The position numbers and the translations under genes are program-made. Shown in pieces: positions 16,271 to 24,291 of a stretch of 44,644 nucleotides of DNA. This DNA is from Dolichospermum planctonicum (GTDB taxonomy: Bacteria > Cyanobacteriota > Cyanobacteriia > Cyanobacteriales > Nostocaceae): contig NZ_BJCF01000040.1 in assembly GCF_005402965.1 (NCBI RefSeq), positions 1 to 44,644 on the forward strand. The letters run 5' to 3'. Every line of letters begins with the position of its first letter. Position 1 is the stretch's first letter. The notes beneath the pieces are model-generated. The model was not told where the DNA came from, ran no database searches, and saw only the letters and a list, made by a program, of their open reading frames with translations.

Positions 16271-18831
16271 CAGAATACCAACAACACACCCAAGAACGCG
16301 CCCAACTCGGTATTCCCCCCTTACCATTAGACGCAGTACAAACTTCAGAATTATGTGAATTACTGAAAAATCCCGCCACAGGTACGGAAGAGTTATTATT
16401 ACATTTATTACGCGATCGCATTCCCCCCGGAGTAGATCAAGCAGCTTATGTAAAAGCCGGATTTCTTACTGCTATTGCTAAAGGAGAAATTACCAGTCCC
16501 TTAGTCTCTGCTATCCAAGCAGTAGAATTACTGGGAACAATGGTAGGCGGTTATAACGTTCAATCCTTAATTGATTTACTCTCTTCCCCGGTAGCGGAAA
16601 CCGCAGCAATAGCATTGAGCAAAATCCTGTTAGTTTATGATGCGTTTCATGATGTATTAGAACTATCAAAAACCAACAAATACGCTAAAAAAGTGGTAGA
16701 CTCCTGGTCCGCAGCGGAATGGTTTACCACTCGTCCCACATTACCAGCATCTATCACCGTCACGGTTTTCAAAGTTCCCGGAGAAACTAACACTGACGAC
16801 TTATCACCAGCAACCCACGCTACAACCCGTCCAGATATTCCTTTACACGCCTTAGCAATGTTAGAAACCCGACAACCGGGAAGTTTAGAAACCATTGCAG
16901 ACTTAAAGAAAAAAGGACATCCTGTGGCCTATGTCGGTGACGTGGTGGGTACAGGTTCATCTCGTAAATCTGCAATCAATTCTGTATTATGGCATTTAGG
17001 TAATGATATCCCCTTTGTACCAAATAAACGGGCTGGAGGCTATATTTTGGGTAGTGCGATCGCACCTATCTTTTTTAACACCGCCGAAGATGCGGGAGCT
17101 TTACCCATACAATGCGATGTTACAAAAATGGCAACTGGTGACGTAATTACCATCTACCCCTACAAAGGTGAAGTTACCAACGCCGCAGGAGAAGTAATTT
17201 CCACCTTCAGCCTCAAACCTGACACCATTTTAGACGAAGTTCGCGCAGGTGGCCGCATTCCCCTATTAATTGGCCGTACCCTCACCGACAAAACCCGTCA
17301 AGCCTTGGGTTTAGCACCCAGCGATTTATTTATCCGTCCTCAAGCACCAACCGACACCGGAAAAGGCTACACATTGGCGCAGAAAATGGTCGGTAAAGCC
17401 TCTGGTTTACCAGGAGTACGTCCGGGGACATCTTGCGAACCAATCATGACCACAGTGGGTTCTCAGGACACTACAGGACCAATGACCAGAGACGAATTAA
17501 AAGAACTGGCTTGTTTAGGTTTCAGTGCAGATTTAGTCATGCAAAGTTTTTGTCACACAGCCGCTTATCCCAAGCCTGTAGATATCAAAACCCATCAAGA
17601 ACTACCAGACTTCATTTCCTCTCGTGGTGGCGTGGCTTTGCGTCCCGGTGATGGTATCATTCACTCCTGGTTAAACCGGATGTTATTACCCGACACCGTG
17701 GGAACAGGAGGAGACTCCCATACCCGCTTTCCCTTGGGAATATCCTTTCCTGCAGGTTCTGGTTTAGTGGCCTTTGCTGGTGCATTGGGTGTAATGCCCT
17801 TAGATATGCCAGAATCGGTATTAGTCCGTTTTAAAGGAGAATTGCAACCAGGAATTACCTTGAGAGATATTGTTAACGCCATTCCTTATGTAGCTATGCA
17901 GAAAGGATTATTAACAGTGGAAAAACAGAACAAGAAAAATGTTTTTTCCGGGCGAATTTTGGAAATTGAAGGATTACCAAATTTGAAAGTAGAACAAGCA
18001 TTTGAATTAACAGATGCTTCCGCCGAACGTTCTTGTGCAGGTTGTACAATTAAGTTAAGTGAAGAGACAATAGCGGAATATTTGCGTTCCAATATTGCTC
18101 TGTTAAAAAATATGGTAGCACGGGGTTATAGTGATGCCAGAACTATCCTGCGGCGCGTGGCAAAAATGGAGGAATGGTTAGCTAATCCTGTATTATTATC
18201 AGCAGATGCAGATGCCGAATATGCAGCAGTAATTGAGATTGATTTAAACGAAATCAAAGAACCAATTGTAGCGGCACCAAATGACCCTGATAATGTTAAG
18301 TTATTATCAGAAGTTGCGAATGATCCAGTACAGGAAGTTTTCGTAGGTTCTTGTATGACAAATATCGGACATTATCGAGCAACAGCCAAGGTTTTAGAAG
18401 GTGCTGGTGCGGTGAAAGCGCGGTTATGGATTGCACCTCCGACAAGAATGGATGAACATCAATTAAAACTAGAAAAAGTGTATGATGTTTTTGTAAGTGC
18501 GAATGCGAGAACGGAGATTCCAGGATGCAGTTTATGTATGGGAAATCAGGCAAGAGTTGATGATAATACAACGGTGTTTTCTACCTCAACTCGTAACTTT
18601 AATAATCGCATGGGAAAAGGCGCTCAAGTGTATTTAGGTTCAGCGGAATTGGCGGCGGTTTGTGCGTTGTTGGGACGTATTCCTACGGTTAAGGAATATA
18701 TGGAGATTGTTGGGGAGAAAATTAATCCTTTTGCTGATAATTTGTATCGTTATTTGAATTTTGATCAAATTGTTGGTTTTGAGGATGAGGGGAGGGTGAT
18801 TAGTAAGGAGGAACAGGCGGCTTTGGTATAA
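16264..18831 (+). CDS. acnB: Aconitate hydratase B (aconitase / 2-methylisocitrate dehydratase)
   Basis: 855 residues, full length for AcnB (E. coli 865). It isomerises citrate to isocitrate through cis-aconitate, feeding 2-oxoglutarate to nitrogen assimilation. The domain order is AcnB-specific: an N-terminal helical HEAT-like domain (1-~160), then the swivel domain ([16 protein letters not shown]), then the catalytic [4Fe-4S] domains. Cluster cysteines lie in [12 protein letters not shown] and [26 protein letters not shown] is the conserved substrate segment. The leader contains AGGAGAAAGG upstream of the ATG. Divergent from the DGQHR cassette, which sits just upstream. Confidence 0.98.
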   Translation: MLAEYQQHTQERAQLGIPPLPLDAVQTSELCELLKNPATGTEELLLHLLRDRIPPGVDQAAYVKAGFLTAIAKGEITSPLVSAIQAVELLGTMVGGYNVQSLIDLLSSPVAETAAIALSKILLVYDAFHDVLELSKTNKYAKKVVDSWSAAEWFTTRPTLPASITVTVFKVPGETNTDDLSPATHATTRPDIPLHALAMLETRQPGSLETIADLKKKGHPVAYVGDVVGTGSSRKSAINSVLWHLGNDIPFVPNKRAGGYILGSAIAPIFFNTAEDAGALPIQCDVTKMATGDVITIYPYKGEVTNAAGEVISTFSLKPDTILDEVRAGGRIPLLIGRTLTDKTRQALGLAPSDLFIRPQAPTDTGKGYTLAQKMVGKASGLPGVRPGTSCEPIMTTVGSQDTTGPMTRDELKELACLGFSADLVMQSFCHTAAYPKPVDIKTHQELPDFISSRGGVALRPGDGIIHSWLNRMLLPDTVGTGGDSHTRFPLGISFPAGSGLVAFAGALGVMPLDMPESVLVRFKGELQPGITLRDIVNAIPYVAMQKGLLTVEKQNKKNVFSGRILEIEGLPNLKVEQAFELTDASAERSCAGCTIKLSEETIAEYLRSNIALLKNMVARGYSDARTILRRVAKMEEWLANPVLLSADADAEYAAVIEIDLNEIKEPIVAAPNDPDNVKLLSEVANDPVQEVFVGSCMTNIGHYRATAKVLEGAGAVKARLWIAPPTRMDEHQLKLEKVYDVFVSANARTEIPGCSLCMGNQARVDDNTTVFSTSTRNFNNRMGKGAQVYLGSAELAAVCALLGRIPTVKEYMEIVGEKINPFADNLYRYLNFDQIVGFEDEGRVISKEEQAALV

Positions 18832-18841
18832 TTTAGGTTAG

Positions 18842-18877
18842 GGTGGGTCTTGATGGACTCACCTGAAATGTTATAAT
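18842..18877 (+). promoter_or_regulatory. Palindrome plus -10-like box upstream of xisH copy 1
   Basis: An 8 bp imperfect stem, GGTGGGTC (18842-18849) with GACTCACC (18856-18863), is followed 8 bases later by TATAAT (18872-18877). The same arrangement recurs at 19682-19716, before the second xisHI pair. The hairpin could end the acnB transcript or act as an operator. The perfect -10 box, 22 bases before the xisH ATG, supports a promoter, although no strong -35 is visible. Confidence 0.5.
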
Positions 18878-18898
18878 AGTTTATTATTGGGGTAAACA

Positions 18899-19315
18899 AT
18901 GCCAGCAAAAGATATCTACCATGATGGATTTAAAAACGCTTTACTCAAGGATGGTTGGCAGATTATTCGTGATCCTTATACCATTAGATATGAAGGATTA
19001 AAACTATTTGCTGATCTTGCCGGAAAAAAGTTGTTTTCTGCACAAAAAGAAGATACTAATATTGTAGTGGAAATTAAAAGTTTCTTGAGTCTGTCCCTAA
19101 TTCATGAGTTTCAATGTGCTTTAGGACAATATATTTTATACCGTACACTGCTAAGACAATTACATCCTGATTATCGTGTTTACTTAGCAATCGAACAAGA
19201 GGCTTATGAAACTTTTTTTCAAACAAAAGGGATTCAACTTGTCATAGAGGAATATAAAATTTTACTGATTGTAATTAATATTGTTCAGGAGGAAATTGTC
19301 CAATGGATAAATTAA
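18899..19315 (+). CDS. xisH: XisH family protein (PD-(D/E)xK-like), copy 1
   Basis: 138-residue intact XisH. The family was named for a factor controlling excision of the fdxN element in Anabaena, but most genomes carry many stand-alone xisHI pairs. The sequence starts MPAKDIYHDGFKNALLKDGW and contains an endonuclease-like core: Asp39 in LFADL, Glu58-x-Lys60 in IVVEIKSF, and Gln77 in ALGQYI, the pattern of a PD-(D/E)xK nuclease. It overlaps xisI by 13 bp. No fdxN gene or site-specific recombinase is present, so a role in programmed excision is not supported here; a toxin/immunity-like role is conceivable. Confidence 0.92.
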   Translation: MPAKDIYHDGFKNALLKDGWQIIRDPYTIRYEGLKLFADLAGKKLFSAQKEDTNIVVEIKSFLSLSLIHEFQCALGQYILYRTLLRQLHPDYRVYLAIEQEAYETFFQTKGIQLVIEEYKILLIVINIVQEEIVQWIN

Positions 19316-19647
19316 ATAATTATCGTGCAATTGTCAAAAAAATATTAACAGAATATGATCAAATAGCTAGTCAAACTCCTAATATTTCTGGAGTTGATAC
19401 AGTCTTATCTTTTGATGATGAAAGAGATCAGTATTTATGGTTTGATGTAGGTTGGAATGAAAGAAAACGAGTGAAGGCAATTACTGTTTATGTGAGAATT
19501 AAAAATGAAAAGATTTACATTGAGGAAGATTGGACCCAGGAAGGTATTGCAACGGAGTTATTAAGGGAAGCTGTACCGAAAGAGGATATTGTTTTAGCTT
19601 TTCATGATCCTGAAACTCGTAAGTTTACAGAGTTTGCTATTGCTTAA
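19303..19647 (+). CDS. xisI: XisI family protein, copy 1
   Basis: 114-residue XisI, translated from an ATG inside the end of xisH (13 bp overlap, preceded by CAGGAGGAAATTG). It shows the family core YVRIKNEKIYIEEDWTQEG and the ending VLAFHDPETRKFTEFAIA. XisI is always found with XisH and probably binds it. The last 150 bp (19498-19647) match the second copy (20400-20549) with only 7 differences, six of them silent, whereas the first ~65 codons are clearly diverged. Confidence 0.92.
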   Translation: MDKLNNYRAIVKKILTEYDQIASQTPNISGVDTVLSFDDERDQYLWFDVGWNERKRVKAITVYVRIKNEKIYIEEDWTQEGIATELLREAVPKEDIVLAFHDPETRKFTEFAIA

Positions 19648-19681
19648 TAGAGAAAAACTTTGTTAGTATGATTTAGGTTAA

Positions 19682-19716
19682 GGTGGGTCTGGATGGACTC
19701 ACCTTAATGTTATAAT
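19682..19716 (+). promoter_or_regulatory. Palindrome plus -10-like box upstream of xisH copy 2
   Basis: The duplicate of the element at 18842-18877: stem GGTGGGTC (19682-19689) with GACTCACC (19696-19703), then TATAAT at 19711-19716. The flanking GATTTAGGTTA and AATGT are also shared. Here about 140 bp of unrelated AT-rich sequence separates it from the broken second xisH. Confidence 0.45.
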
Positions 19717-19856
19717 TTATGTTATGATTAATATTTTATGTGGAAAAGTCAGTTTAAGAAAGCAATATAATCTTTAGAAAGATCGTGTTTCTGTATATTT
19801 AGCCGATGTCAAAAAAATGTTACTATAATATCAATGAACTTAAACTAAGGAGGAAA

Positions 19857-20238
19857 ATGGCAAAGGATATCTACCATTTCTTATTTTTTACAATACGAAG
19901 ATGCCCAACTTTACGCTGATCTACTTGCTGAAAAAACGTTATTAGCTGAACAAAATGATCGTACCATTGTTGTGGAAATAAAAAGTTTTATTAATCCTTC
20001 TCTGATGAGGGATTTTGAATTGGCATTAGGACAATATATTGTATATCGTGATATTTTAGATTTATCTGAAAAACATTATGCCATTTATTTAGCTGTTAAA
20101 GACACTGTATTTGAGAGCTTTTTTCAAAGAAAATCAGTTAAAGCTATTGTTAAACGTCATCAGGTAGAGTTTATTGTTTTTAATAACGAACAGGAGGAAA
20201 TTGTATCATGGATAAGCTCACAAGATATGGAGAAATAA
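19857..20238 (+). pseudogene. xisH: xisH copy 2, frameshifted by an N-terminal deletion
   Basis: An excellent Shine-Dalgarno (TAAGGAGG, about 19847) precedes ATG at 19857, which reads MAKDIYH and then shifts frame and stops after LR. From about 19880 the correct frame continues as SYFLQYEDAQLYADLLAEKTLL, then VVEIKSFINPSLMRDFELALGQYIVYRD, and on to the normal end overlapping xisI. Compared with copy 1, roughly 18 codons plus a frame-changing remainder are missing after DIYH. The catalytic-type E-x-K and Gln motifs survive in the open 3' part, but no good start codon precedes them, so the gene is most likely dead. Confidence 0.85.
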
Positions 20239-20549
20239 TCAAAAAAATCTTAACAGAATATTATCAAATTGTTGAAAAAGCTCCTGATTTTCACCCGGAA
20301 AATTGTCTAATTTTTGATGACAATAATCATCATTATTTTTGGCGTAGTATTGATTGGGTTAACAAAAAAAGAGTTAATAATACTCATATTTATGTTCGCA
20401 TTAAAAATGAAAAGATTTACATTGAGGAAGATTGGACCCAGGAGGGAATAGCAACGGAGTTATTAAGGGAAGGTGTACCAAAAGAGGATATTGTTTTAGC
20501 TTTTCATGATCCAGAAACTCGGAAGTTTACAGAGTTTGCTATTGCTTAA
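20208..20549 (+). CDS. xisI: XisI family protein, copy 2
   Basis: 113-residue intact XisI overlapping the end of the broken xisH by 31 bp, with an upstream CAGGAGGAAATTG ribosome-binding site like copy 1. The N-terminal half (MDKLTRYGEIIKKILTEYYQIV...) differs from copy 1, but from YVRIKNEK onward the two proteins differ at a single residue (Ala/Gly). Intact XisI beside a dead XisH parallels antitoxin retention after toxin loss. That analogy is inference. Confidence 0.9.
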   Translation: MDKLTRYGEIIKKILTEYYQIVEKAPDFHPENCLIFDDNNHHYFWRSIDWVNKKRVNNTHIYVRIKNEKIYIEEDWTQEGIATELLREGVPKEDIVLAFHDPETRKFTEFAIA

Positions 20550-20591
20550 TACTTTCTCTTGATCCTAAATTTAATCTATAGGAAAACAAAA

Positions 20592-20858
20592 ATGAACTTT
20601 TACACAGTTGTTCTCAAACAAAGTTCTGATTTTTGGGTGGGTTTGTGTTTAGAAAATGGTATTGTTGGACAGGGAGATACTCAAGAAGATGCAGTTAATA
20701 AATTAAAGGACGCAATAGCATCTTTTGAAGATGTTTATGAATCAGAAGATAATATTTATAAATCTCCTATTTCTATAGATGAATTACATGAATTTTTGTT
20801 AGTTGAGGAAAAAGAAAAACAATCAGAAATCTATGAATTGAGGAAGGTTTATGCCTAA
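20592..20858 (+). CDS. hicB: HicB-family antitoxin
   Basis: 88 residues from the ATG at 20592. It has the HicB/UPF0150 fold signature: MNFYTVVLKQSSDFWVGLCLENGIVGQGDTQEDAVNKLKDAI, a degraded RNase-H-like strand-strand-helix module with the G-x-T-x-E-x-A turn. In hicBA loci it neutralises the mRNA interferase HicA and represses the operon. Here it overlaps a shortened hicA by 8 bp, so it is probably an orphan antitoxin. Confidence 0.85.
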   Translation: MNFYTVVLKQSSDFWVGLCLENGIVGQGDTQEDAVNKLKDAIASFEDVYESEDNIYKSPISIDELHEFLLVEEKEKQSEIYELRKVYA

Positions 20859-20958
20859 AAATATACCTTCTTTAAAACCCAAAGAATTAATTAAATTATT
20901 AGAAAAAGCAGGTTGTACTTTTCATAGAGAGGGAAAAGGTGATCATTTTACAGGTTGA
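20851..20958 (+). pseudogene. hicA: Truncated HicA toxin
   Basis: The frame MPKNIPSLKPKELIKLLEKAGC followed by TFHREGKGDHF is clearly the N-terminal half of a HicA mRNA interferase, including the basic helix and the region with the catalytic His (GDHF). It stops after 35 residues in the sequence ACAGGTTGATTTT, which belongs to the repeat material around the adjacent REP-associated transposase. The C-terminal strands and helix are absent and I could not find them beyond the transposase. Inactivation by insertion or deletion is likely. Confidence 0.88.
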
Positions 20959-21016
20959 TTTTCACATTTTCACAGGTCTGATTTTTACACTTTTACAAAT
21001 TTTATTTTCACATTTT

Positions 21017-21035
21017 CACAGGCTAGAAGCCTGTG
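21017..21035. repeat. REP-like palindrome, left
   Basis: Perfect 8 bp stem CACAGGCT (21017-21024) and AGCCTGTG (21028-21035) with an AGA loop, preceded by TTTTCACATTTT runs. It is identical to the palindrome at 21769-21787 on the other side of the transposase gene, including the following CCACT. Confidence 0.8.
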
Positions 21036-21110
21036 CCACTTAATTAGATATAATTCTATGAATTTGGATATACTCTAAATATTAATCATGAACAACATCA
21101 TACTAACACT

Positions 21111-21629
21111 ATGGAAATAGAACAATCTAAACTTTTATCAGTGGAAACTAATCCACAACTAGACATCAAAAAGAGATGTTTACCCCATTGGGAATTAGCG
21201 GGATCTGTTTATTTTATAACTTTTAAAACTTGGGATAAGTTGGAATTAAATAATGAAGCAATGCAAACAGTTTTAAACTGTTGTTTGTTTTTTGATGCTA
21301 GTCAAAATAAAAATCAAATTAGATATCGTACTTTTGCTTTAGTAATTATGCCAGATCATCTTCATTGGTTAATGCAGCCTTTACCTAAATCAGAAAATGA
21401 ATGTTGGTCTTTAAGCAGTATTATACATAGTATTAAAAGTTATAGTTCTAAGCAAATTCCCAAAGTTATGAAGCATATTGGCATTGTGTGGCAAGATGAA
21501 AGATATGATCGGATAATGAGAAATCATCAAGAGTTTGTGAATACTTGGAATTATATTAGGGAAAATCCTGTTAAAGCTAATTTAGTGGAAACTCCTGAAG
21601 ATTATTCTTTTTTATGGGAAGAATTTTAG
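21111..21629 (+). CDS. REP-associated tyrosine transposase (RAYT, Y1_Tnp)
   Basis: 172-residue single-domain HUH/Y1 transposase-like protein. It shows the opening PHWELAGSVYFITFKTWDKL, the metal-binding HUH motif (His83-Leu-His85 in MPDHLHWLMQP), and a candidate catalytic Tyr148 in WNYIRENPVKANLV, the signature that separates RAYTs from IS200 TnpA. RAYTs nick and join single-stranded DNA at REP hairpins and are thought to spread these palindromes. Matching hairpins flank this gene on both sides. All motifs are intact, so it may be active. Confidence 0.92.
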   Translation: MEIEQSKLLSVETNPQLDIKKRCLPHWELAGSVYFITFKTWDKLELNNEAMQTVLNCCLFFDASQNKNQIRYRTFALVIMPDHLHWLMQPLPKSENECWSLSSIIHSIKSYSSKQIPKVMKHIGIVWQDERYDRIMRNHQEFVNTWNYIRENPVKANLVETPEDYSFLWEEF

Positions 21630-21651
21630 TTAAAATAATTGTGAATTGTGG

Positions 21652-21670
21652 AACAGGCATCCTGCCTGTT
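21652..21670. repeat. REP-like palindrome downstream of RAYT
   Basis: Perfect 8 bp stem AACAGGCA (21652-21659) and TGCCTGTT (21663-21670) with a TCC loop, 22 bp after the transposase stop codon. It shares the ACAGGC core with the other two palindromes but has a different apex, like the inverse member of a REP pair. Confidence 0.75.
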
Positions 21671-21768
21671 ATCTTATGAAAGTAATTAACACTAATCATT
21701 TGATAGAGTTAATTTTAAAAATTTTACAGGTTGATTTTGGAATTTTCACAGTTTGATTTTAACAGTTT

Positions 21769-21787
21769 CACAGGCTAGAAGCCTGTG
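21769..21787. repeat. REP-like palindrome, right
   Basis: Second exact copy of CACAGGCT-AGA-AGCCTGTG, followed by CCACT as at 21017. It lies just before the 3' end of the minus-strand hypothetical gene. Confidence 0.8.
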
Positions 21788-21800
21788 CCACTATCTATAT

Positions 21801-22217
21801 TTATGAAGCTTCAAAAACTAACATTTTTTTGTCAAAATATTTTTTAAGTTTTACATATTCTTCTGCTATGTTGAAAAAATCCTCTTTTTTTTCTATTTCT
21901 CTAGATTGTTCAAAAATAGCTTCTTTTATAACCTCCCATATTGTTTCATTAACAAAGTAATATCTTGATTTACGGTGTAATAAAATTTCTGATTCACCGA
22001 TGAGTAATTTTTGTACTTCAGGTATATTAGCGTTGATCATAACATATTCAGTCTCTATATTTTCAGTAAATTTACTGTCTAGTGTTTCATCAATATTTTC
22101 ACTTTCTTCTTTTGCTAAAATTTTCTTTAACTCTTGTAAAATATCATCATGTTTTTTATCTTTAGTAAATTCTTCAGAAAAATATTTAAGTCTTGCAAAA
22201 TGAAGAGATGTAGTCAT
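21801..22217 (-). CDS. Unknown protein, downstream partner of a truncated gene
   Basis: 138-residue acidic, Lys/Glu-rich protein with no recognised domain. The N-terminal region is helical (HFARLKYFSEEFTKDKKHDDILQELKKILAKEE). The middle has a short beta-like stretch (ESEILLHRKSRYYFVNETIWEVIKEAIFEQ), followed by a C-terminal helix. It starts 5 bp after the stop codon of the partial gene at 22223, so it was probably the second gene of a two-gene unit whose first gene has lost its N-terminus. Function unknown. Confidence 0.5.
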   Translation of the reverse strand: MTTSLHFARLKYFSEEFTKDKKHDDILQELKKILAKEESENIDETLDSKFTENIETEYVMINANIPEVQKLLIGESEILLHRKSRYYFVNETIWEVIKEAIFEQSREIEKKEDFFNIAEEYVKLKKYFDKKMLVFEAS

Positions 22218-22222
22218 AAATT

Positions 22223-22495
22223 TTAATTCCTAGCTTGTTTAATATATTCAACTAATTCAGGTAAGCTATTTACTTTTTTCAAGGCTTTTACAAGGCGATC
22301 AACTGAATCACAATCATAATATTGTATGTCTATATTAGGAAATTCTGTTTTAAGCTGTTCTAAAATACTCTTATTGTTTTCGTCTAAACGATTAACAGGG
22401 AAGATATAACGAAAGCCGCTTGGTTGTCTTCTTTTCAATAGCTTTTTTACGTCATTTATCCATTTTTTAAGACTACCTTGATTAATAGAAGCATC
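22223..22495 (-). pseudogene. C-terminal remnant of a nuclease- or restriction-like protein
   Basis: The frame is open from 22495 on the minus strand (DASINQGSLKKWINDVKKLL...) to the stop at 22223, with no convincing start codon; the only candidate is a TTG at 22438. The segment SGFRYIFPVNRLDENNKSILEQLKTEFPNIDIQYYDCDSVDRLV resembles the end of restriction-endonuclease-like domains, where a 'yifvtn...' strand is followed by an 'i.y.d...L' strand. The upstream part has been replaced at about 22495 by a plus-strand PIN-gene fragment, marking a recombination junction. Confidence 0.5.
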
Positions 22496-22651
22496 CTAGG
22501 ATTAAATGTTAAAGGAACTTTGGCAGTGATTCGTAAATTACAGCTAAATGGTAAAATTAATATTTCTGATTTAGATATATTGTACCAACAAATTATGAAC
22601 GTTAATTTTAGAGTAAAACGAGAAATTTCTGATAGTATTTTTGAGGATTGA
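22496..22651 (+). pseudogene. DUF3368 / PIN-like toxin C-terminal fragment
   Basis: Plus-strand codons read LGLNVKGTLAVIRKLQLNGKINISDLDILYQQIMNVNFRVKREI and stop at 22651. This matches the last ~50 residues of DUF3368 PIN-domain toxins, whose hallmark is 'GL.v.GTLGvl..AK..G.i'. The PIN catalytic part upstream is missing; the neighbouring sequence belongs to the minus-strand remnant. No partner antitoxin is visible. Confidence 0.65.
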
Positions 22652-22708
22652 TAAAGGAATTGTAATTGATGAATATTAAACAAGAACTTAAAGCAATGAT
22701 TCTACAAT

Positions 22709-23662
22709 TTACTGTATTTGCGATATCTGAAACAAAGCTAAAAATGTACATTCCCAAACTAAACGAGGTTGAGCATAACAAAGTAAATGTTTCCGAGTTT
22801 TTTCTAACTGTTGAATAATTTTCGGTTCATGTATTTGTTGCCAATAGTATTGTTGTAAATAATCAATTAACCATAATTGCGCTTCTGTATCTAATTCTTT
22901 ATCAATTTTCTTCCCTAATTCTAAAGCATGACGATAAGATGTTGGTCTTTTTTTCACCTGTTCCATAAATTCGCTAGGAATATTTTGCAATTGTTGGTAA
23001 GATGAAATCGCATTTCCTGGACTACCTGCGGCTATATTTAACACTTCTGGATGTTGCAAAATCTCTGTATTTCCTGTTTGCGTCAATACCTGCTTCATAG
23101 CAGCATTATCTAAACGATAAAAAGGAATTTTCTGACAACGAGATACTAAAGTTGGTAATACAGATTCCGGGGAAGGTGCAATTAAAATTAATGTCGCTTT
23201 TCCCGGTTCTTCTAAAGTTTTTAATAACGCATTGGCCGCAGATTCTGCCATGGTTTCTGCTTGTTCTAATACTATCACATTTCTCGCCGCTTCTAAGGGT
23301 GGACGAGCCAGAAATTGGGTAATTTCTCGAATTTGTTCTAACCGAATTACTGGTGGTGCTTTGCGTTTAACTCCCTTTTGTGCTGCTTCTGCTGGAGTAA
23401 ATCTTTGTCCTTGATATTGATAAGTTGGTTCTACCCACAATAAAGCTGGATGATTTCTTTGTTTAATTCGATGTTGTAAAATCGGAATTTGATCAGGTTT
23501 TACAAAACTGGAAAAAAGTAATTCTATAAAACACTGTGCTGCTAAACTTCTACCCACACCATCAGCACCTACAAACATATAAGCAGGTGCAACTCGGTTC
23601 TGTTTAACGGACTGGGTTAGTAATTCTACCGCTTGTTGTTGTCCGATTAATGACGAAAACAT
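22709..23662 (-). CDS. holB: DNA polymerase III subunit delta prime
   Basis: 317 residues. Clamp-loader delta' subunit, which works with delta and gamma/tau to load the beta clamp. The N-terminal AAA+ region carries a P-loop-like GADGVGRSLAAQ (33-44), conserved LEEPGKATLILIAPSPESVLPTLVSRCQKIPF with the SRC motif, and the usual C-terminal helical collar region. The start is GTG/ATG-compatible at 23662 with MFSSLIGQQQAVELL, the family opening. It lies 2 bp downstream of tmk on the same strand, the common tmk-holB arrangement. Confidence 0.95.
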   Translation of the reverse strand: MFSSLIGQQQAVELLTQSVKQNRVAPAYMFVGADGVGRSLAAQCFIELLFSSFVKPDQIPILQHRIKQRNHPALLWVEPTYQYQGQRFTPAEAAQKGVKRKAPPVIRLEQIREITQFLARPPLEAARNVIVLEQAETMAESAANALLKTLEEPGKATLILIAPSPESVLPTLVSRCQKIPFYRLDNAAMKQVLTQTGNTEILQHPEVLNIAAGSPGNAISSYQQLQNIPSEFMEQVKKRPTSYRHALELGKKIDKELDTEAQLWLIDYLQQYYWQQIHEPKIIQQLEKTRKHLLCYAQPRLVWECTFLALFQISQIQ

Positions 23663-23664
23663 AA

Positions 23665-24291
23665 TTATGAAAACAGCCGTTTCTGTAAAATCTTTTGTAT
23701 ATTTTGCTGCACAATTTCTTGACTCCCACTGCTATCTACTCGCACAATTCGGGATGGATAGGATACATATAAATCCTTATATCCCCTTTGTACTCGACGA
23801 TGAAAAGCAATTGTTTCCTGTTCAATGCGATCTAATGTAGCTTGTCCACGTTTGCGCGATAAACCTACCTCCACATCTACATCTAACCAAATAGTTATAT
23901 CACTTGTTAAACCTCCAGTAGCAATCTGATTGAGATTATTAATTAGACTCATATCTAAACCCCTGCCATAACCTTGATAAGCAATGGTAGAATCTGTATA
24001 GCGATCGCATAAAATATATTTTCCCATAGCTAAATTCGGTTTTAATTCTTCTTCAATATGTTGCGCCCTATCCGCAGCATACAACAAAAGTTCCGTAATA
24101 TCACTTACTGGCTTATTGGCTGACTTTGACAATAATAACCCCCGTAAATCCTTCCCTAACTCCGTTCCTCCCGGTTCACGAGTCAGCACCACTGAGATAT
24201 TTAAACTTTCTAGCCACTGAGAACAAAAGTGCATCTGAGTAGTTTTACCACATCCTTCTACCCCTTCAAAGACAATTAATTTACCATTCAT
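23665..24291 (-). CDS. tmk: Thymidylate kinase
   Basis: 208-residue dTMP kinase supplying dTDP for DNA synthesis. It has a P-loop FEGVEGCGKTTQM (8-20), the DR(Y/H) motif in LCDRYTDSTIAYQGYGRGLD, the TREPGGTELGKDLR segment binding thymidine, and a C-terminal YVSYPSRIVRVDSSGS. The full domain is present at normal length. Co-transcribed with holB 2 bp downstream. Confidence 0.97.
   Translation of the reverse strand: MNGKLIVFEGVEGCGKTTQMHFCSQWLESLNISVVLTREPGGTELGKDLRGLLLSKSANKPVSDITELLLYAADRAQHIEEELKPNLAMGKYILCDRYTDSTIAYQGYGRGLDMSLINNLNQIATGGLTSDITIWLDVDVEVGLSRKRGQATLDRIEQETIAFHRRVQRGYKDLYVSYPSRIVRVDSSGSQEIVQQNIQKILQKRLFS

Larger units (their letters stand above)
20945..21738 (+). mobile_element. 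REP-associated transposase unit bounded by 18 bp direct repeats
   Basis: The sequence ATTTTACAGGTTGATTTT occurs perfectly at 20945-20962 and again at 21721-21738, flanking the transposase gene. Inside and just outside lie REP-like palindromes: CACAGGCT/AGCCTGTG at 21017-21035 and 21769-21787, and AACAGGCA/TGCCTGTT at 21652-21670. The left repeat coincides with the break in hicA. The boundaries are inferred; RAYT units do not normally create target duplications, so the direct repeats may be part of the REP-flanking sequence itself. Confidence 0.6.

Noticed and set aside
18899-20549. xisH/xisI as evidence for an fdxN-type excision element
   Set aside because: No recombinase gene, fdxN sequence or element ends are present. 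Stand-alone xisHI pairs are common in cyanobacteria.
22456-22683. 75-codon minus-strand frame
   Set aside because: Antisense to the DUF3368 fragment, which has recognisable family sequence on the plus strand.
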